From Promerops cafer (Eukaryota; Chordata; Aves; Passeriformes; Nectariniidae), in NCBI GenBank assembly GCA_013398275.1, contig VZSE01001762.1:146331-210330 (forward strand): a DNA stretch of 64,000 bases, read 5' to 3'. A program made the position numbers and the translations under genes. Of this stretch, positions 50,095 to 63,500 are shown one piece after another. The stretch's first letter is position 1; every line of letters begins with the position of its first letter. The notes under the pieces were generated by a model. It saw only the letters and a program-made list of their open reading frames with translations, was not told where the DNA came from and ran no database searches.

Positions 50095-53000
50095 TAGTTG
50101 GATTCTGTCTGAATTGACTGCTGCAGTCAAAACAGGCTGGAGCTGGAGTGATGAAAACGCTTTGGCTTTATATTGATAGGGCTGTTCTGAATTGCTTTCA
50201 GTGTTCTGTCTCAGCCTTATCTGCTTTTCCTCACCTACAACTCACAGAATTAACAGTGCTAGACATTATTCTTTCATAGTCTTGAAAAAAATGTCTCTGG
50301 GCCTGCTGCATTTGCTAACTCCTCTGCTTGCAAGGATTCCCCTCTACTACACAGTGCAGTCATCCTATAACTCTAGCTAGATGCCTTTTAATTCCAAATT
50401 CTATTTTGCTTAAAATTCAGTACTAACTGGAATTGTCAGGGCCTTGAAAATCGGGAAACTGATGTCAAGAAACGCCTTAAACCATGAATTTTACATCATG
50501 TTGCAGTTTGTGTTTTCAGGTTTTGCATTTGCAGGTGTATCTGTGAACATGAGGGAATGAAATTATTCAAAACCTAAGATTTCTACTTATTCATATTGAA
50601 GCAAGAGCTTTAAAAGAAATGTCAGACTGTAATAAAACTGAGAACAATAGTGGTTAAACCTGCCAAATGAAAAAGGAAAAGTAGAAGCATCCATCTGAAA
50701 CTTTGTTTTTTCATTAAGTTGGGTGCTATGCATTCCTAATTTGGAATGTTAATAAATCTCACACAAACATTTCTGAAAGAAATAAACTTCTTGCCTCTTA
50801 GCATTCTGTCTGTGTGCTGGAATAAAAAACCTTAAGACACAGCTATATTAGACACCAACTGGCTTTGCCATGTTCCTCAGCAAGATGCTGTGCTGGGAGG
50901 CTGAAATACATGTGAGCAAGAAGTGGTATGTCCAGAATTCCATGCAAAAACTTCAGCTGCTTTGATTTCCTAAAACGTCCATAGCATTGCCCAACACTCC
51001 CTTTCAAATTAAACCCCATTAGGGCAGAAGAGCTTTTTAGCTAGAGATCAGAGCCTACCTTTGCTGTTGTGTCATGCATAGGAAAGGTAGATGAAGAGTT
51101 AAATATCGAAGGTAGTATAAACCATAAATTTCAACCATATTAATTAATAATCAGTTATGGTAATAACATAAGCTTAGAGTAGCCTAAGAAATAGTCATTT
51201 TCACCCATTCTGTATTGCTGTTTTAACAGATAAACTGGCATCATCTGTTCTGCGTTCTGATCCCAAAATTACAAACGTATGTGGTATGATTCAGGACTGA
51301 AAGAAATCTCTATTTTTTTCAAATTATTCTAGATTTGAGACTCATCTAGGATAGATGAATATAAAACAGTGAAGCTAATAAAAACCCATCCCTGTGATCA
51401 ACCTATGCGTATTTTTAACATAAGTGATGCAAGTGGTGCTGTCTTTGGGGAACACATCCTTGTAATGCAGGGAACTGAATCCCTCTGCCACAGACTAGCT
51501 TGTGTCTTCCTAAATGTTGCTCATTCACTGATTGCACAGCTGCAATGTAATTAAAATGCTTGTTTACCTGTAAAAGAGATGAAAGCTAAACATTCATGTT
51601 TGCACACATACATTGTATTATATCAAAGAAGTTAGGCGGCCTTTACAAACAATTTTCCAAACACTGTTAAAACTATTTAAAGCAACTTTTAACCATATTA
51701 AGTGGCTTTTGGAAGGGGTGTTAAAAGTATCCCATAATGAGATATCTGCAAGTCTCTTCCTTACACAGAAACAGGCAGACATATGAGTAAGTACACGGCA
51801 TGGATTTAATTGCTATGCTTCTCCCTGTGTTTCTGCCATGCAGGAGCATGGATTAGCATTATGTGTGAACTGGAATACAGGGAAGTTCATGGGGCATCCC
51901 TGTGCCTGTCTGCTGAGGGCCCAGCAACCACCACCCAGCTTGTTGCACTGAATTAAGTCTCAAAACATTCTGTGAAATAAATTGTAATCTTCTGAGCAAG
52001 ATAAATTACTCTTAGGAGCCATCTGCCTTTACCCTTTAAAAAAATGTCTCTTTAAATGTAAATTTAGCTTTCCAGCAGAGACAGTATTGCCATGGTAACA
52101 AACACAAGAAAAATAAATGTCTCTTAGAGGAAAGCCACTTTTTATTTTGTATAAACATATTCCATATAAAATAAATTATGCAGCTATGGAATTATTGTAT
52201 ATACAACCTCAGAGAGTAAAAAAGAGTATCAGTCTTTTCCTGGTATGGTTCTCTGAGCTAGTACCAAACATAATTGCTTGCAGTAAAGAAATGTATTGTA
52301 TACTTAATTTCATATGCTACGAACTAGAGCTCTCATCTTTCAGTTTGCTCTAAATGGACTGGAATGCTACAAACTTCAGCAGAGCGTCAGGCAGGCAGCA
52401 GGAGTTTACAGAACTGGAGCCTAAAATGTAATCTCTGCCAGGTAATTTATATTACAAATGCTCTGCTGTGTGAATTTCCTCTGCACAGTCTACCACTGGA
52501 GAGGTTTGTTATTCAAAGAGCACAGAAGCAGTGGTTCGGATTTCTCCTTTCATTGAATGAAAGGAAGAATGCTTTCAGGTTAGGCCTGTTTCAAAAATAA
52601 GATTGATGAGTGGTGTACTTTAAATTGTTCACAAACAAATTCCTCTCTACCTCTTCCTGCATCAGTAACCCCCTACAAAGGTCAGTGTGAGGAGACACCC
52701 CAGATGGGCAGTATCATTGTTTGCAAGAATTTCTGCAAGGTTAAAAATAATTTCTTTTTACATTGTCCACTTTCTTATTTCAGGCTTCAAATTTCACAGT
52801 ATACAACTATAACAACAGTTTTCAAACACTGTCATTGTTGAAATGTTCCACAATTGTTTATTTACCCTCTTTCTTTCCCTCCTTTTGGCCTTTTGACTGT
52901 GTGTGGTGTGTTTGAAGGCTGCAGGGGAGTGAAGACACCCATGGCTGGGTTTTAGTGGTGGGAGGAGGTGAGGAATTCTGGTGCTTGCCTGTGGAACAGA

Positions 53001-54370
53001 AACCATCCTGCATTTACCTGGCACCTCTCATCTGAATAAGACAGTATTTTACACAGATTAAGCTCTTTCTTCTTTCTGTATGGCAGGCAGGGAAACTGTA
53101 TTATCCCGACTTAAAGATATGTTAAAGAGCTAATTTCTTCTAGAGATTGTGACACTGACTTTGGCATGTCATTTACTGTGAGAGGCAGCAGCAATGGTGC
53201 TGAAACTGTAATTTGCTCTTTCCCTACCTTAGCTGCTGAGTGGCTCATTCAGTAGCATCAACATCTATCCCTTTGGATATTGCTCTGTTACACTTCTTGA
53301 AATCAGAAGAGTAAAATGGAATGTTTTCAGCGATGGCTTGGGCAGGACTCTATACAACCTAGACTTCTGCGAAAAGATAAAGCAGTCAGTTTCAGCAAAA
53401 TATTGTTCTTTTATGTGTGCAAACAGTTCTGCAGGAAGTGTAAAACTAATATGCAGAGATGGATTGCAATGGATTAACTAAGGTACCAGGGAGCAATCAG
53501 CTTCTCCTGCGTGACCTGCCAGACCATGACCTTGACAAGAGTACCTGGACTGGGTTACACTGTGGACTGTCTTGCTTGCAGTCAGCCTTGGGCAGCAGCT
53601 GGTAAAAAGATGTGTAAGGGAAGAAACAAAAATAACAAGACAGGCACTAATCCTTCCACGTGTATCTTCCTGGTCATCTGCAGTTTTGGATTAACTGCGT
53701 GTAGCAGTCTGTGTGGCCCACCTAAGGACGTGACCTTAAACAGTCTTTGGGTCTGAGTGCTTCTGAGTATAGAGGAGAAGCACCTTCTCGTAGTGCTTCA
53801 GAGGGGTGCAGGAGCCCAGGGAGCAGGCTGGCCCCAAACTCTGCTCGCAAGGCAGGGCTCCAGACGGTGTCCCTGGGTGACACACAGCAACCTTACCTAA
53901 CCCCTCCAGCACACGAGTGGTTCGGCACGCTCCGGGGCAGCAGGCCAACCTGAGGTGACTTCAATATATGACACGGATGTTTTGGCTTACCAAACATCCT
54001 ACAAGACTGCGAGCACATGGGGAGCACAGGGCAAAGACCAAGGCGAGGCTGAGCATCCCACCCCTCTTATTGCTAGAGCTGGTCACTGTGTTTCAAATAG
54101 ACGAGGTGAGAAGGGGAGAAAGGTGCCTTACTGCAATCTTAACGACTTCTATCTGTTCCTCTCTCTTCCGGGTGCTCTGCAAAGACTGTATCCGTGTGGG
54201 GGTCTAGGATGGACGCCACTGCTGCTCAGACAGGTCCTGGATGAAGAGGCAAGAACAGACAGCTGCTCCAAGCCTGCCCGCCCCGATCTCCCTCACGCCT
54301 CGCCGAGCTCTCCAACAGGCCCCGCCCCGCTCCTGCCCCGCCGGGAGCGGCCCCGCCCGCGCGGCCCCAC

Positions 54371-54420
54371 GGCGCAGGCGCGCAGCCCCCCAGCCAATGG
54401 GGCGGGCGGGGCGGGGCGGG
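54371..54420 (+). promoter_or_regulatory. NRF1-like site, CCAAT box and GC-box cluster
   Basis: gcgcaggcgcg (54373-54383) resembles the NRF1 palindrome. ccaat (54394-54398) is an NF-Y type CCAAT box. The following ggggcgggcggggcgggg run (from 54399) holds overlapping SP1/KLF GC boxes and could form a G-quadruplex. The cluster lies about 70-120 bases upstream of the ATG, the usual position for these motifs. Confidence 0.65.
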
Positions 54421-54489
54421 GTGGGGCTGCGGCCATTGCGGCCCGGCCGGGTGAGGGGACGCGTCGCTGCCGCCGCCGCTGCCGCCGCG

Positions 54490-54521
54490 ATGGTGTCCTG
54501 GATGATCTCCCGAGCGGTCGT
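54490..54521 (+). CDS. REEP3: REEP3 exon 1, coding part (partial gene)
   Basis: The frame reads MVSWMISRAVV and ends in a phase-2 splice donor: GT of the eleventh codon, then gtgagt at 54522-54527. The start has purine at -3 and G at +4 (gccgcgATGG). The eleven residues match the REEP3 N-terminus; REEP1 and REEP2 have MVSWIISRLVV and REEP4 has MVSWMICRLVV, so the Met-5, Ser-7 and Ala-9 combination separates them. REEP3 (about 255 residues in mammals) is a TB2/DP1/HVA22-family ER membrane protein with hairpin membrane segments. It shapes tubular ER and, with REEP4, clears ER from chromosomes in mitosis. Only the start is in this window; membrane segments and the microtubule-interacting region are encoded by later exons beyond 64,000. 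The island promoter suggests broad expression. The last base is exact if the gtgagt donor is used. Confidence 0.88.
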
Positions 54522-57500
54522 GTGAGTGCCGGGCCGGGTCTGGGGGAGGCGGCTTATTTCCCGGGGTGGAGATGGTCCCGATGCGCGGCGGGCGGCGTCT
54601 CTTTAATCCTTCCCCCAGACTCCTGAGCCGGGTGCTCTGCGCTCCCCTTGGGGGTCTGTGTGCCTCAAAAAGTCCTTGTGCTGCCAGAAACTCCCTCAAG
54701 ACCTGCACCGGGCTTATGGTTACTCCGTGTGTATCCTGCTCTAAGTGCATGTTTCCCGGGGCTGCGGAGCCAGCCAACTCGCGCTGCCTGTGCCTCTCAC
54801 GCACAAAGTGTAAATTGATCCAAAGTAACCTATAAAATCTGGTAACTCTTCCTTTTTAACTTGTAGCAGAGTTGAGAGGACTAGAAGAATTCTTGCGAGT
54901 GTGAGATGGCAGTCCGTGCTGAGTATAGGTTATCAGCTGAAGAGGTAGATTGGCAGTATTGTTGTGTACTGGACTTCATAAACTTGAGTTTTTGAACGCC
55001 AAAGAGGCAAACTTTCTTAGGCGAGAAGCATCATGTAACGTGTTGTGTAAGTTCTGTTTGAGAAAGAGTAAACTGCAGTGACACCTCTGATTTTTTTCAT
55101 AGGCATTGTACTGTTCCTTCCTGAAACTGATGAGTTACCGTGTTCATTTGAATAATCCTCCCTCGTAAAGGTTGAGTAATATTTGGGCAGCAGAGTCTTC
55201 CTTATGGTCCTTGCTGGGGAGCACTGTGACTCTGGGGTCCCCAGTGCTTATTGGGTCGTTTGACCTGAGATTTGCTGTGTGTGGGTTTTTGCCAGGCAAA
55301 TGAAGTGAATCTGCTCACAAAGCAGTCCAACAAACATCCGAATTAGCATAAAGTATGTAGCAGGAGTGTGTGACCCACAGCAGGGCATAATAGGATTGTC
55401 CTGTTTTGTTGGTGACAGATATCCCCCTTAAGCTGTCTGGTATAATTTCATCTGAAAACTTTGTCAGGAAGCTTTCTCATACTGCCACGTATATTTTCCT
55501 GCTGAAGTCCAACCACCTAGATAAGTAGCAGTCTTTCTCCCTCTTGCTGCCCTCCCTGAGACTTGTCACATAATTGCAACTTGCAAAGTCGAACATCACG
55601 TTCCAGAATTGGCAAGGGACGACAGAGGTTTGGAAGAGAGTCTGTGGGAGGAATTGCTGTTGGTGCACTTTGTCAGTGTGGTCTTCCCGTAGGGTATACA
55701 CAGTGCTATAGGCAAGAGGCATACTCTTGCTTTCCGTACATCAGATGGAGCTACTCAACCTGTTTCTGCTTTGTTACATAAGAGCACCACAACCAGAGAA
55801 TTCTTATTTTAACTACTTAGACTGCGTTGGTTTCAAGGGAAATGGTAGCAATGCTGAGGACCTTAGTTTCTGATGACCAAATTCTTGTGTAGTTAGTTAG
55901 GTTTTTTCCCCCCTGATTTCCTAAGGGCTGTATTTGCATAAGTTAAAGTCCTCTATGAGCGTAACCCAATAGCACAGGGAATGAAGAGAAGAGCTACTGT
56001 TCTCCACAGATTTATTGTAAAAGGCAATAAAGGATAATGTTCTGTGTAGTTTGGTTTCATTGTTGCCATTGGTCACTCATCTGTGTGCCCTAATTATTTT
56101 TGCTAAAAAGGGAGTCCTAAATGTTATTTATAAATCAGTTCCACCTTCTTGTGTCCTTGTTTCCTAGATGTGGGATTTAAATAATTTGCCAGTGTTCAAT
56201 TTCTCAGGAAGGTGAAAGTATTCAATGAGAAGTTGGACGGCTTTGAGATTACTGTTTAACTTTGTTAATAAAGCAAAATTCTTGTGGAACAGAAGGTGAG
56301 AAGTAGCACGGAAGTAGATGCGGTGTGACATGAGAAGTCTTAATTTCAATGATCTTGAGAATGTTCTTCTTGTCCTGTTTTCTCAGAGTCCATTATCTTC
56401 CTTTTTTGATCTGTTTTCCTTCCTGGTCTCTTCTCAGATGTACCTATTTCAGTGACTTTGGGTCTGCGAATTGTGTGTTTGGAGTTTGGAAGATGTATAC
56501 TATCTTTCCCTTAGAGGCCCTAAGAAACAGATTTTTAAATACTATGTACCTGTGAAGACCTGAGGCTCTTTCTTATGTAGCATTTTCATTCTGGTGTGGT
56601 GACTTCCTGGTGCATATTCCATAGCAGGCCCATGCAGCCCTGTTCTGTGTGTGCAGCCATCAAAAATACCTGTCTCTTGACTGGTGATGGAAAGGAGCAG
56701 CAGTTTTTCTGTCTGTGGCAGAGTTCTCCACTCCTGACTGACCTTCTAAGTTTCAGGGCCAAAAGAGCAGCAAAATAGTACTTTGTGGGTGTGTCGCAGT
56801 GCCCTCTGCTGACTTCTGACGTGGTGGACTTGTCCTGACAAGTGTGTCCCAAGCAAACTGCCTTCTGCTCAGTTTGAGACTTTGCAATTTGGAATTCATT
56901 AACTCCACTAAAATAGTTTGGTTAACGCTTTAAGGAACTAGGGAATGGAGCTAGTAGAGAATTTGAATTCTTAATTGCATGTCAATTGTCTTGAGGAGTC
57001 ATGCACAGGAAACAGGGAGTGGTTCAAATTCACTGTTCCACATAATAATCTTCAGCAGAACTTTGTTTTAATGAAATCTTTTCCCTTTGCTCTATCAATG
57101 CTCTTATTCTTAAGTATTTAAACTTGTGAAATACCTTGTACTAATTGCGTATCTTTATGTCAAGAAGCAGAAGACTTGAAGTGCATAATTAAAACATCTT
57201 TCCATTTTAAAATTCTGTGTCAATTGGGTGCTGTTGTAGTAAGTATAGCTCATTATTATTTCTAAAACACATTGACTGTTGCAACAATTTTTGGAATGTT
57301 TACTGCAGGGCTTTTCCTTTTTTTTTACCTAACAAAACCAACAAGAAGTTAAATTATTTCAGAGTCTCAGAAAACTTCTCAGAGTGGCACATCTTGTTCT
57401 TAGTCTTTAATGGTGGAAATAATTTTTTTTATATTTGTGGCTGCCCATCTTGTTAACTTCAAATAGAGCTTGTGCCTGACTTTTAGTCCGTTTGGATTGC

Positions 57501-60500
57501 TCATTCTTCTCATTTGTAATGTCTGAGCGATTGTGTACACATCAGTTGCTGAGACAGTATTTAATAGTAAACACACTGAATACTTGTCAGTCACAGCCTG
57601 GTTTGGATGAGATCAGACCATCCTCTTGTGCCAAGCAAAGATGTGAAAGCATCCTAAATACAAAGTAGATGGCCATTTTGTTCTTGCAATCTGTCAAAGC
57701 AGACTGTCTGCTGTAATCTGTTAACTTTTTTCCCTCCTCACTTAAAAATGAAAGTTCCCCCATCTGTGTTGTTTTGCAACACTCTCTCTCCCTTCATGTT
57801 TAAGTACATGGTTTGTTTCCAGTTAAGTGGGTCAGCATCCATGAATGTTGGAAGGCAAAGTTGCAGTGCTCCACAGAAGCATATATTTGTCTTGGGTACT
57901 AGTAGTTAGCTTTCTGTTTGCTTGTATTTATAATGTCTGTCTTCCCCACCCCAGTTTTAGAGCCTTGCAAATATTCCTTGATTCTGATATTAGATTATAA
58001 CTAAATACTTTAAGCTGGACAAAGACTGTCTGGGGGACACAGGTGGTGACCTGAAGCTAGGTAGTAGTATTAGTCTCTTTCAGCCTTTGCTGCTTTACAG
58101 ATTGGAGCTGTTTCTTTTATGATAGTTTCCAAGGCATTATCTTACTTTACTTTTAATGCTTCTGTTGTTGTTCGACATTTCCAGATGTCCAGCTGTCCCT
58201 AGAATTACTACATACCTGAGAATGGGTGGCTGAAGCCATAGCTTCTGTGTTGATTGGATTGTTGTCAGGTACACCTGGCTTAGCATGTAGGTGATGTTCT
58301 ATGTAGCTGTGTATGCTTTGACTGTAAACCTAGATTGTGTCTTATTCTTGGAATACAATTTTTTAAAATTAAAAGCATAAGCTACAAAAATATTCACCCT
58401 GTTGTTTGCTAATCAACATGCTGTCAAACATGTCTTGAAGCTCATTAATCACAGCTCATAGGATGGAATCAAGTAACAATAACACCGTGTGTGTGGAAGG
58501 AATAGCTATAGCTTAATGCCTAATCTTCAAGTCAGAAGAGCCTTTTGTGGGAGAGTTTCTTTGATGGTTTGTAGCCTGCTCTCTGGAACAATGGTTGCAG
58601 CTGAAGGATGTTGACTGCTGTAGGATGCTGAATTTCTGATGGTATTCTTCAGTTTAAAGGCCTATAAATTGCTGCTGCACCTGTGGGGAAAAAGGAGTTG
58701 CTGTCATTGTGTGAGTGAGATGTGCTGCAATGTCTGTCTCATCACAGAACTGGAATGAATCAGTGACCGTGTATCAGTTATCCTTGGCATTTCATGCTGT
58801 GCTTAAACAGATCTCCCTGTCCTTTTGCTGGGAGGGGCCATCCTGCCCTTCACCCTCTCCTCATTTGCTTTCCACAGGATCCAAAGGTTACTCTGTGACC
58901 GCTGTGTAAGTCTGATTGTTTTGTCAACTAGAATGAAAATCAGTGTTGATAGAAGTTAATCTTTTGTTAGTTGCAATGAACTGCACCAGCTCACACTGCT
59001 GTTGTGTAGTTGCTAGGTAAGTTCTGTGTTGAGAATGAAAGGTTGCAGGACAAAACCAGCATTATTTTAGGCTTTAGGGTATGGTTAAAGCATGCTCTGA
59101 AACAACATTCTTTGCTTTCACATTGCTGCTTATTCTTTCTTCTCGTGAACCTAGTTCCAGTAACAACAGTGCAGCTGTTCTAATCAAACAAGGTGTCAGA
59201 TTTTTTAAAGGGTTTTCAGTTTCATGGGTTGAAATCTGTAAGCATATGTAAGTCTAGGGATTAAGTGTATTGTCCTGACTTTGTGAAAGTTTAAAATCAT
59301 TTACATAATTGGGCAATGAAATCATCAGAACTTCTCTCCAATAGTTCAGCTTTTCAGTGAGGCAATCCTGTTATATACAATGAGAAGTTTCTGCTCACTT
59401 GTATGTGACTTGTAGCACCTCTTGAGTTAATACAATGCAGAATTACTATCTCTGACAACTTGTAAGAAGTGTCCCTGCTGCTTCTCTGGCACACCTTGCC
59501 TTAAATCAACATTTGCTCTGCAGCCTAGCTGCTCTTTTGTCTCCCATGTTTACAGGGTGGTTTAAGTGCGGAGCATGCGTGGTCAGTGTGCCCAGCCTGT
59601 AGCAGGCGTGTGGACTGAAGCTCGCTCCAAGCAGATGGAGCACGTCTAGAGGTGTCCTGTGGAGCCTGACATTCTTACTTAATGGTCTTGGCACATACTC
59701 TGTTACAATATGTGCTGAAACCCACGTGTGTGTCCTATGCGTTACAGATAAAGAAATACCGAGATCTGCATGATCTGGCACAAAAGGATGTTTCTAATGA
59801 AAACAAACAACCCTCCACCCTTCTTGCAATGTTCCACAAACCAATGTCTGCTTTGAGCAAGCACATTGTAGGCTGTTGAGCATTTCTGCAGCCTGGACAG
59901 AATGGCTTGTCTTTCCTGGGTTTGTACATAGAGGCAGCTCCTGATATGCTTGTGTAAGGCTGAGGAAGATCCTGAGCCAAATTTTTATTTTTAAAAAAAA
60001 GTTGCTATGGCTCAATACTTTTAATATTTGATAGAAATTGATTCAAAATGTGTGTAAAAACATGTCTGGCAAAGTCCTCTGTTCCAGTGTTCCATGTGTG
60101 AAGGAGCTTTCTCTCAGATTTTTGGTCCTTTGAAACTCTAAAATTTTGAAACCTGTGAAAGTACTAGGTTTATACAGAAGAAAATATTGCATCTACCAAC
60201 AGTACAATCCCTCTGTAGTCAAGACTAGCCAGACTAGAGCGTAACGATTTACTACAGGACAAATGAGATGAGGTGTGGAGTCTAGGCAGGAAAGGTGATT
60301 GCAGGTTTTTTGGTGACCAGTATGACTTCAAACATGACTGGCCTCAGTGGTACAGAACAACCAAGCTGACAAGATGGTTTTGGATATGAGGGAAATAAAA
60401 CACCCCACAGAGGCTATCTCTGCACTGAGCTTCTTGTCAGCCATCTCTGTTGCTTTGCTGCTCAGTTTATCACTGACAAAATAATAGGGCGTTACTTCTG

Positions 60501-63500
60501 TGTTCTTGTGTTTCCTAGCAGTCTGCAAGCACCAGCATGGAGGTGGGTTTAACTAGATGAATGTTTGCCCTGTGTTTATCATCTTTGGAACATTACTTAT
60601 GCATCCTGAAGACAGTTGGAACTTTTGTTTGATTTTGAAAACTAGGTGCAATTTATTTCAAAAACCTGCAACCTGGCTTTAAGTGCAAGGATTTCCCAAG
60701 CAGAATTTTTCCTGATGTGAGAAGCCTGACATAATGCTGTACTTTTTTGTGTTAAAGCTGTTGGAACTTCCAGTGCTCAAATGGGAAAATGAGAAAACAG
60801 TTTGTGCTTGTGCCTTCCTACCACTGTCTGCTTTTGTTATTTCCACCCCCCACCCTGTTTTGTACTCACCGTTTGTACTCATCATCATTTTGATCAACTC
60901 ATTGATCAAAACTGTGGAAGGGAGAGTGAGGAAGATGGTCACTAGCTTAAAGATATCCTGATTAGTTTTTACAGTATGGTAACATTACCTTAAACTAATA
61001 TAAAAACCCCAAAGAATTATTATTTGGCTTTGTGCTTTCTGTCTTCTGTCTGCTAATATTTTTTTTCCTCCAGATTAGGATTTTGTTCTAGAACACGTAA
61101 TTTCCTTTATAGATGCCTAAAGGCACGTCTAGGATTACTCAGTGGCAGTGTACTTAGTATTAGAATGCTTTAGAAGCTGACCTATTCAAAATTTTCAGCA
61201 GTGAACAGCTTATGGTTCACTTGGAAGACAATACATCCACAGAAACATAAAATATATGTTTTACATGACTGCTTTGGCAGTCATTAATTTGCTGTAGTTG
61301 CAATGTAGGCAGTGTTGGTTTTACTATTCTACTTAAAGAACTTTGAGGGGTAGTTTTTCTTGTTTCAATGTTACCCTTGAATGGTTGAGACAAAATGAAA
61401 TTTACATTTGTATAAAGAGGATAATGTGAATTGGGCAAATTATCTTACATTTGCATTTGGAAAATAACATTTCTGAAAAGGCACACATTTCTTTTGTATC
61501 TTCTGGTTTCTTAGCCCATTTACATATAACCAGTGAAACATAAATGTGTTAACAGAATTCTTCTCTGAAATTTTTTTTTTTTTGTTAATCAGCATAGTGT
61601 GCTTTATTTGTTTTTGAGAGCAAAACCTAACCCTCAAACTAATTAATGCATGAGTCTAAAGAAAAACCCATGAATGTTTTGGGTTCAAAAGGGAGGAAAT
61701 TAAGATATCTTTTAGCAGTGGTTTTTTGTTACTAATAGAACTGCATGAATAAGACTGGTAGAGATTCTTCTTGTCAGTCTTAACTCGGTGTCTAATGGAA
61801 TCTTTAGAGTTCTCTACATACCAGGTATAATTGAGGAAACACATATACTTGGGAATGACAAGTGCAGATGCTGCCTCAACAGCATCTGCCAAATACAAAG
61901 TTTGTAGAAACCTTTTCCTGTGTACAATGGAAAGGTTTGTTTTTTGTATGCTTTAAGAAGCTTCAGAAGTACATTTCTGGGTTATAAGGTTAACAGAATT
62001 GTTTGAAAATCAAGGATCTTAAGGCAAAAAATTAAAATGTGTGTAACTTTGGATGATTAAAAGCGAAATCACCAGCTGTCTGGGGCAGAGATAAGGAATG
62101 CTTACTTTTACTTCAAGAGTTGGTGTTATATGGTTCCACTTAGCACTTTGCTCAGATTGTGGTGTTTTTGTAGTGTTTTTTTGGGAGAGGCAGGACATTG
62201 AGGCTGGTCTCTGATGACACCCTTGGGTTCAAGAATGTGTAGTGATTAAGTAGGGCCTTTCTCAGCCTTTAAGTTATGAACTTCACTTTTCCCTCTGAAG
62301 CCACCCGGACAGATTAATATTCCACACAGTGTGACCTGTAGCAGCGTGGACACTTTTTTTTTTAATGCAACCCATATGAATGGGTGGTTACATGCAGTGT
62401 GGTTTGCCTTATACTAACAGACAGCTCAAAAATAAAATGTGGTTCCACTTGGAATAAGCAGAAGCAATTTTTATTTGGGACCACTTCTATTTTAAATTAA
62501 TTTCCTATAGCCAGTTATTTCGATGTTTTTTAATATTTCAAAAATAGAGAAGATACTCTTAGAGCAGCAAGCAATGACTGTGGATTTTAACTTGTGAAAT
62601 TAGCTTAACTCTCTAGCAGACTTGATGTAGGGTAAAAACCAAGTTAAAAAGGTAAGAATCCAAGTGGAAATCCATTTTTTGACTATGGCATTTGGAGATG
62701 TTAGAGGGAATGAGCCTAGGCCGTAAGTGATGGCCAAGCCTGGAAGAGGAACTCCAGTGGAGTAGCTAACTTTGGAGCCACTTGTCAAAGCTGAATAAAG
62801 CTTTAGATTTGAAAAATAATTGAGAATGGGCATGGCTTCAGAGTCTTGGGAGAATCTAAAGTGGGTTTCCTCTAATATTGAAAATAATATTAAAGTACTG
62901 GATTCCTGAACCTACAGTTCAAGCATTGGGTACATCAGGAAACTTTCTCCTTAGGCAGCTGCTGAGACAATAGAGGAAATTTGCTTAAACACTTTTTTGC
63001 AAAGAATTTGTCCCCATCTCCTGCAGTTGAGACTTATGTCTATAGTGTGTGATTATACATGGGCTTCTCATTGTGACTTCTATAGCTTGATTGAAGGTAA
63101 TATAACTCAGGGTAAATATGCCCAAATTAATAAATAAAAAGCGGGCCTTGGATCCTTTCAGGCAACCTTTTTTTGTTGTTGTTTTTCCACAGCAGTGAAA
63201 GAGATTAGTGCCACTTAAAACACTGAGTTATCTTGCAGACATTAAATGAGTGAGGCTGCTTTAAAAATTAAGTGCGGTTGCTGTAATGAGAATGTATTCT
63301 GCTGGGCTTTTTTGACTTTTATTCTAGGGTTGTGGTGTTCATGTATTTTTGGCAGAGTTTCTTTTAGTTTTTCATCACCTGAAGAACTTCTGTCACTTAA
63401 TTAGTATTGCTGCTCTTCAGCTATGCTGCATTACTGCTTCTGTTCCAATTTTGTGCTGGATAAAATATCATCTTTATATGCAAATCTGATTTTTACCTGG

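Larger units (their letters stand above)
36807..54249. other. Intergenic spacer between JMJD1C and REEP3 promoters
   Basis: These 17.4 kb contain a CR1 fragment, a single ambiguous base with a flanking repeat, a 15-bp triplet repeat and otherwise unremarkable AT-rich DNA. The longest uninterrupted frame (40412-40864, minus, 150 codons) has no recognisable domain. I saw no tRNA, small RNA or coding exon. Non-coding transcripts cannot be judged from sequence. The spacer is shorter than the roughly 55 kb I recall for human, in line with bird genome compaction. Confidence 0.55.
54250..54620 (+). promoter_or_regulatory. REEP3: REEP3 promoter CpG island
   Basis: A dense block of CpG and G/C-rich sequence surrounds the REEP3 start codon and ends within about 100 bases after exon 1. 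It contains a CCAAT box, GC boxes, an NRF1-like site and a GGCCATTGCGG block that could bind YY1, with no TATA box. That composition fits a broad, housekeeping-type promoter. A GCC-repeat 5' leader (about 54,465-54,488) precedes the ATG. The transcription start cannot be placed exactly but should lie between the CCAAT box and the GCC repeat. Confidence 0.85.

Noticed and set aside
53955..54804. Long frames on both strands around the REEP3 island (223 codons plus, 192 codons minus)
   Set aside because: GC-rich islands have few stop codons. The plus frame differs from the REEP3 frame and neither shows a known domain or homopolymer-free conserved motif.
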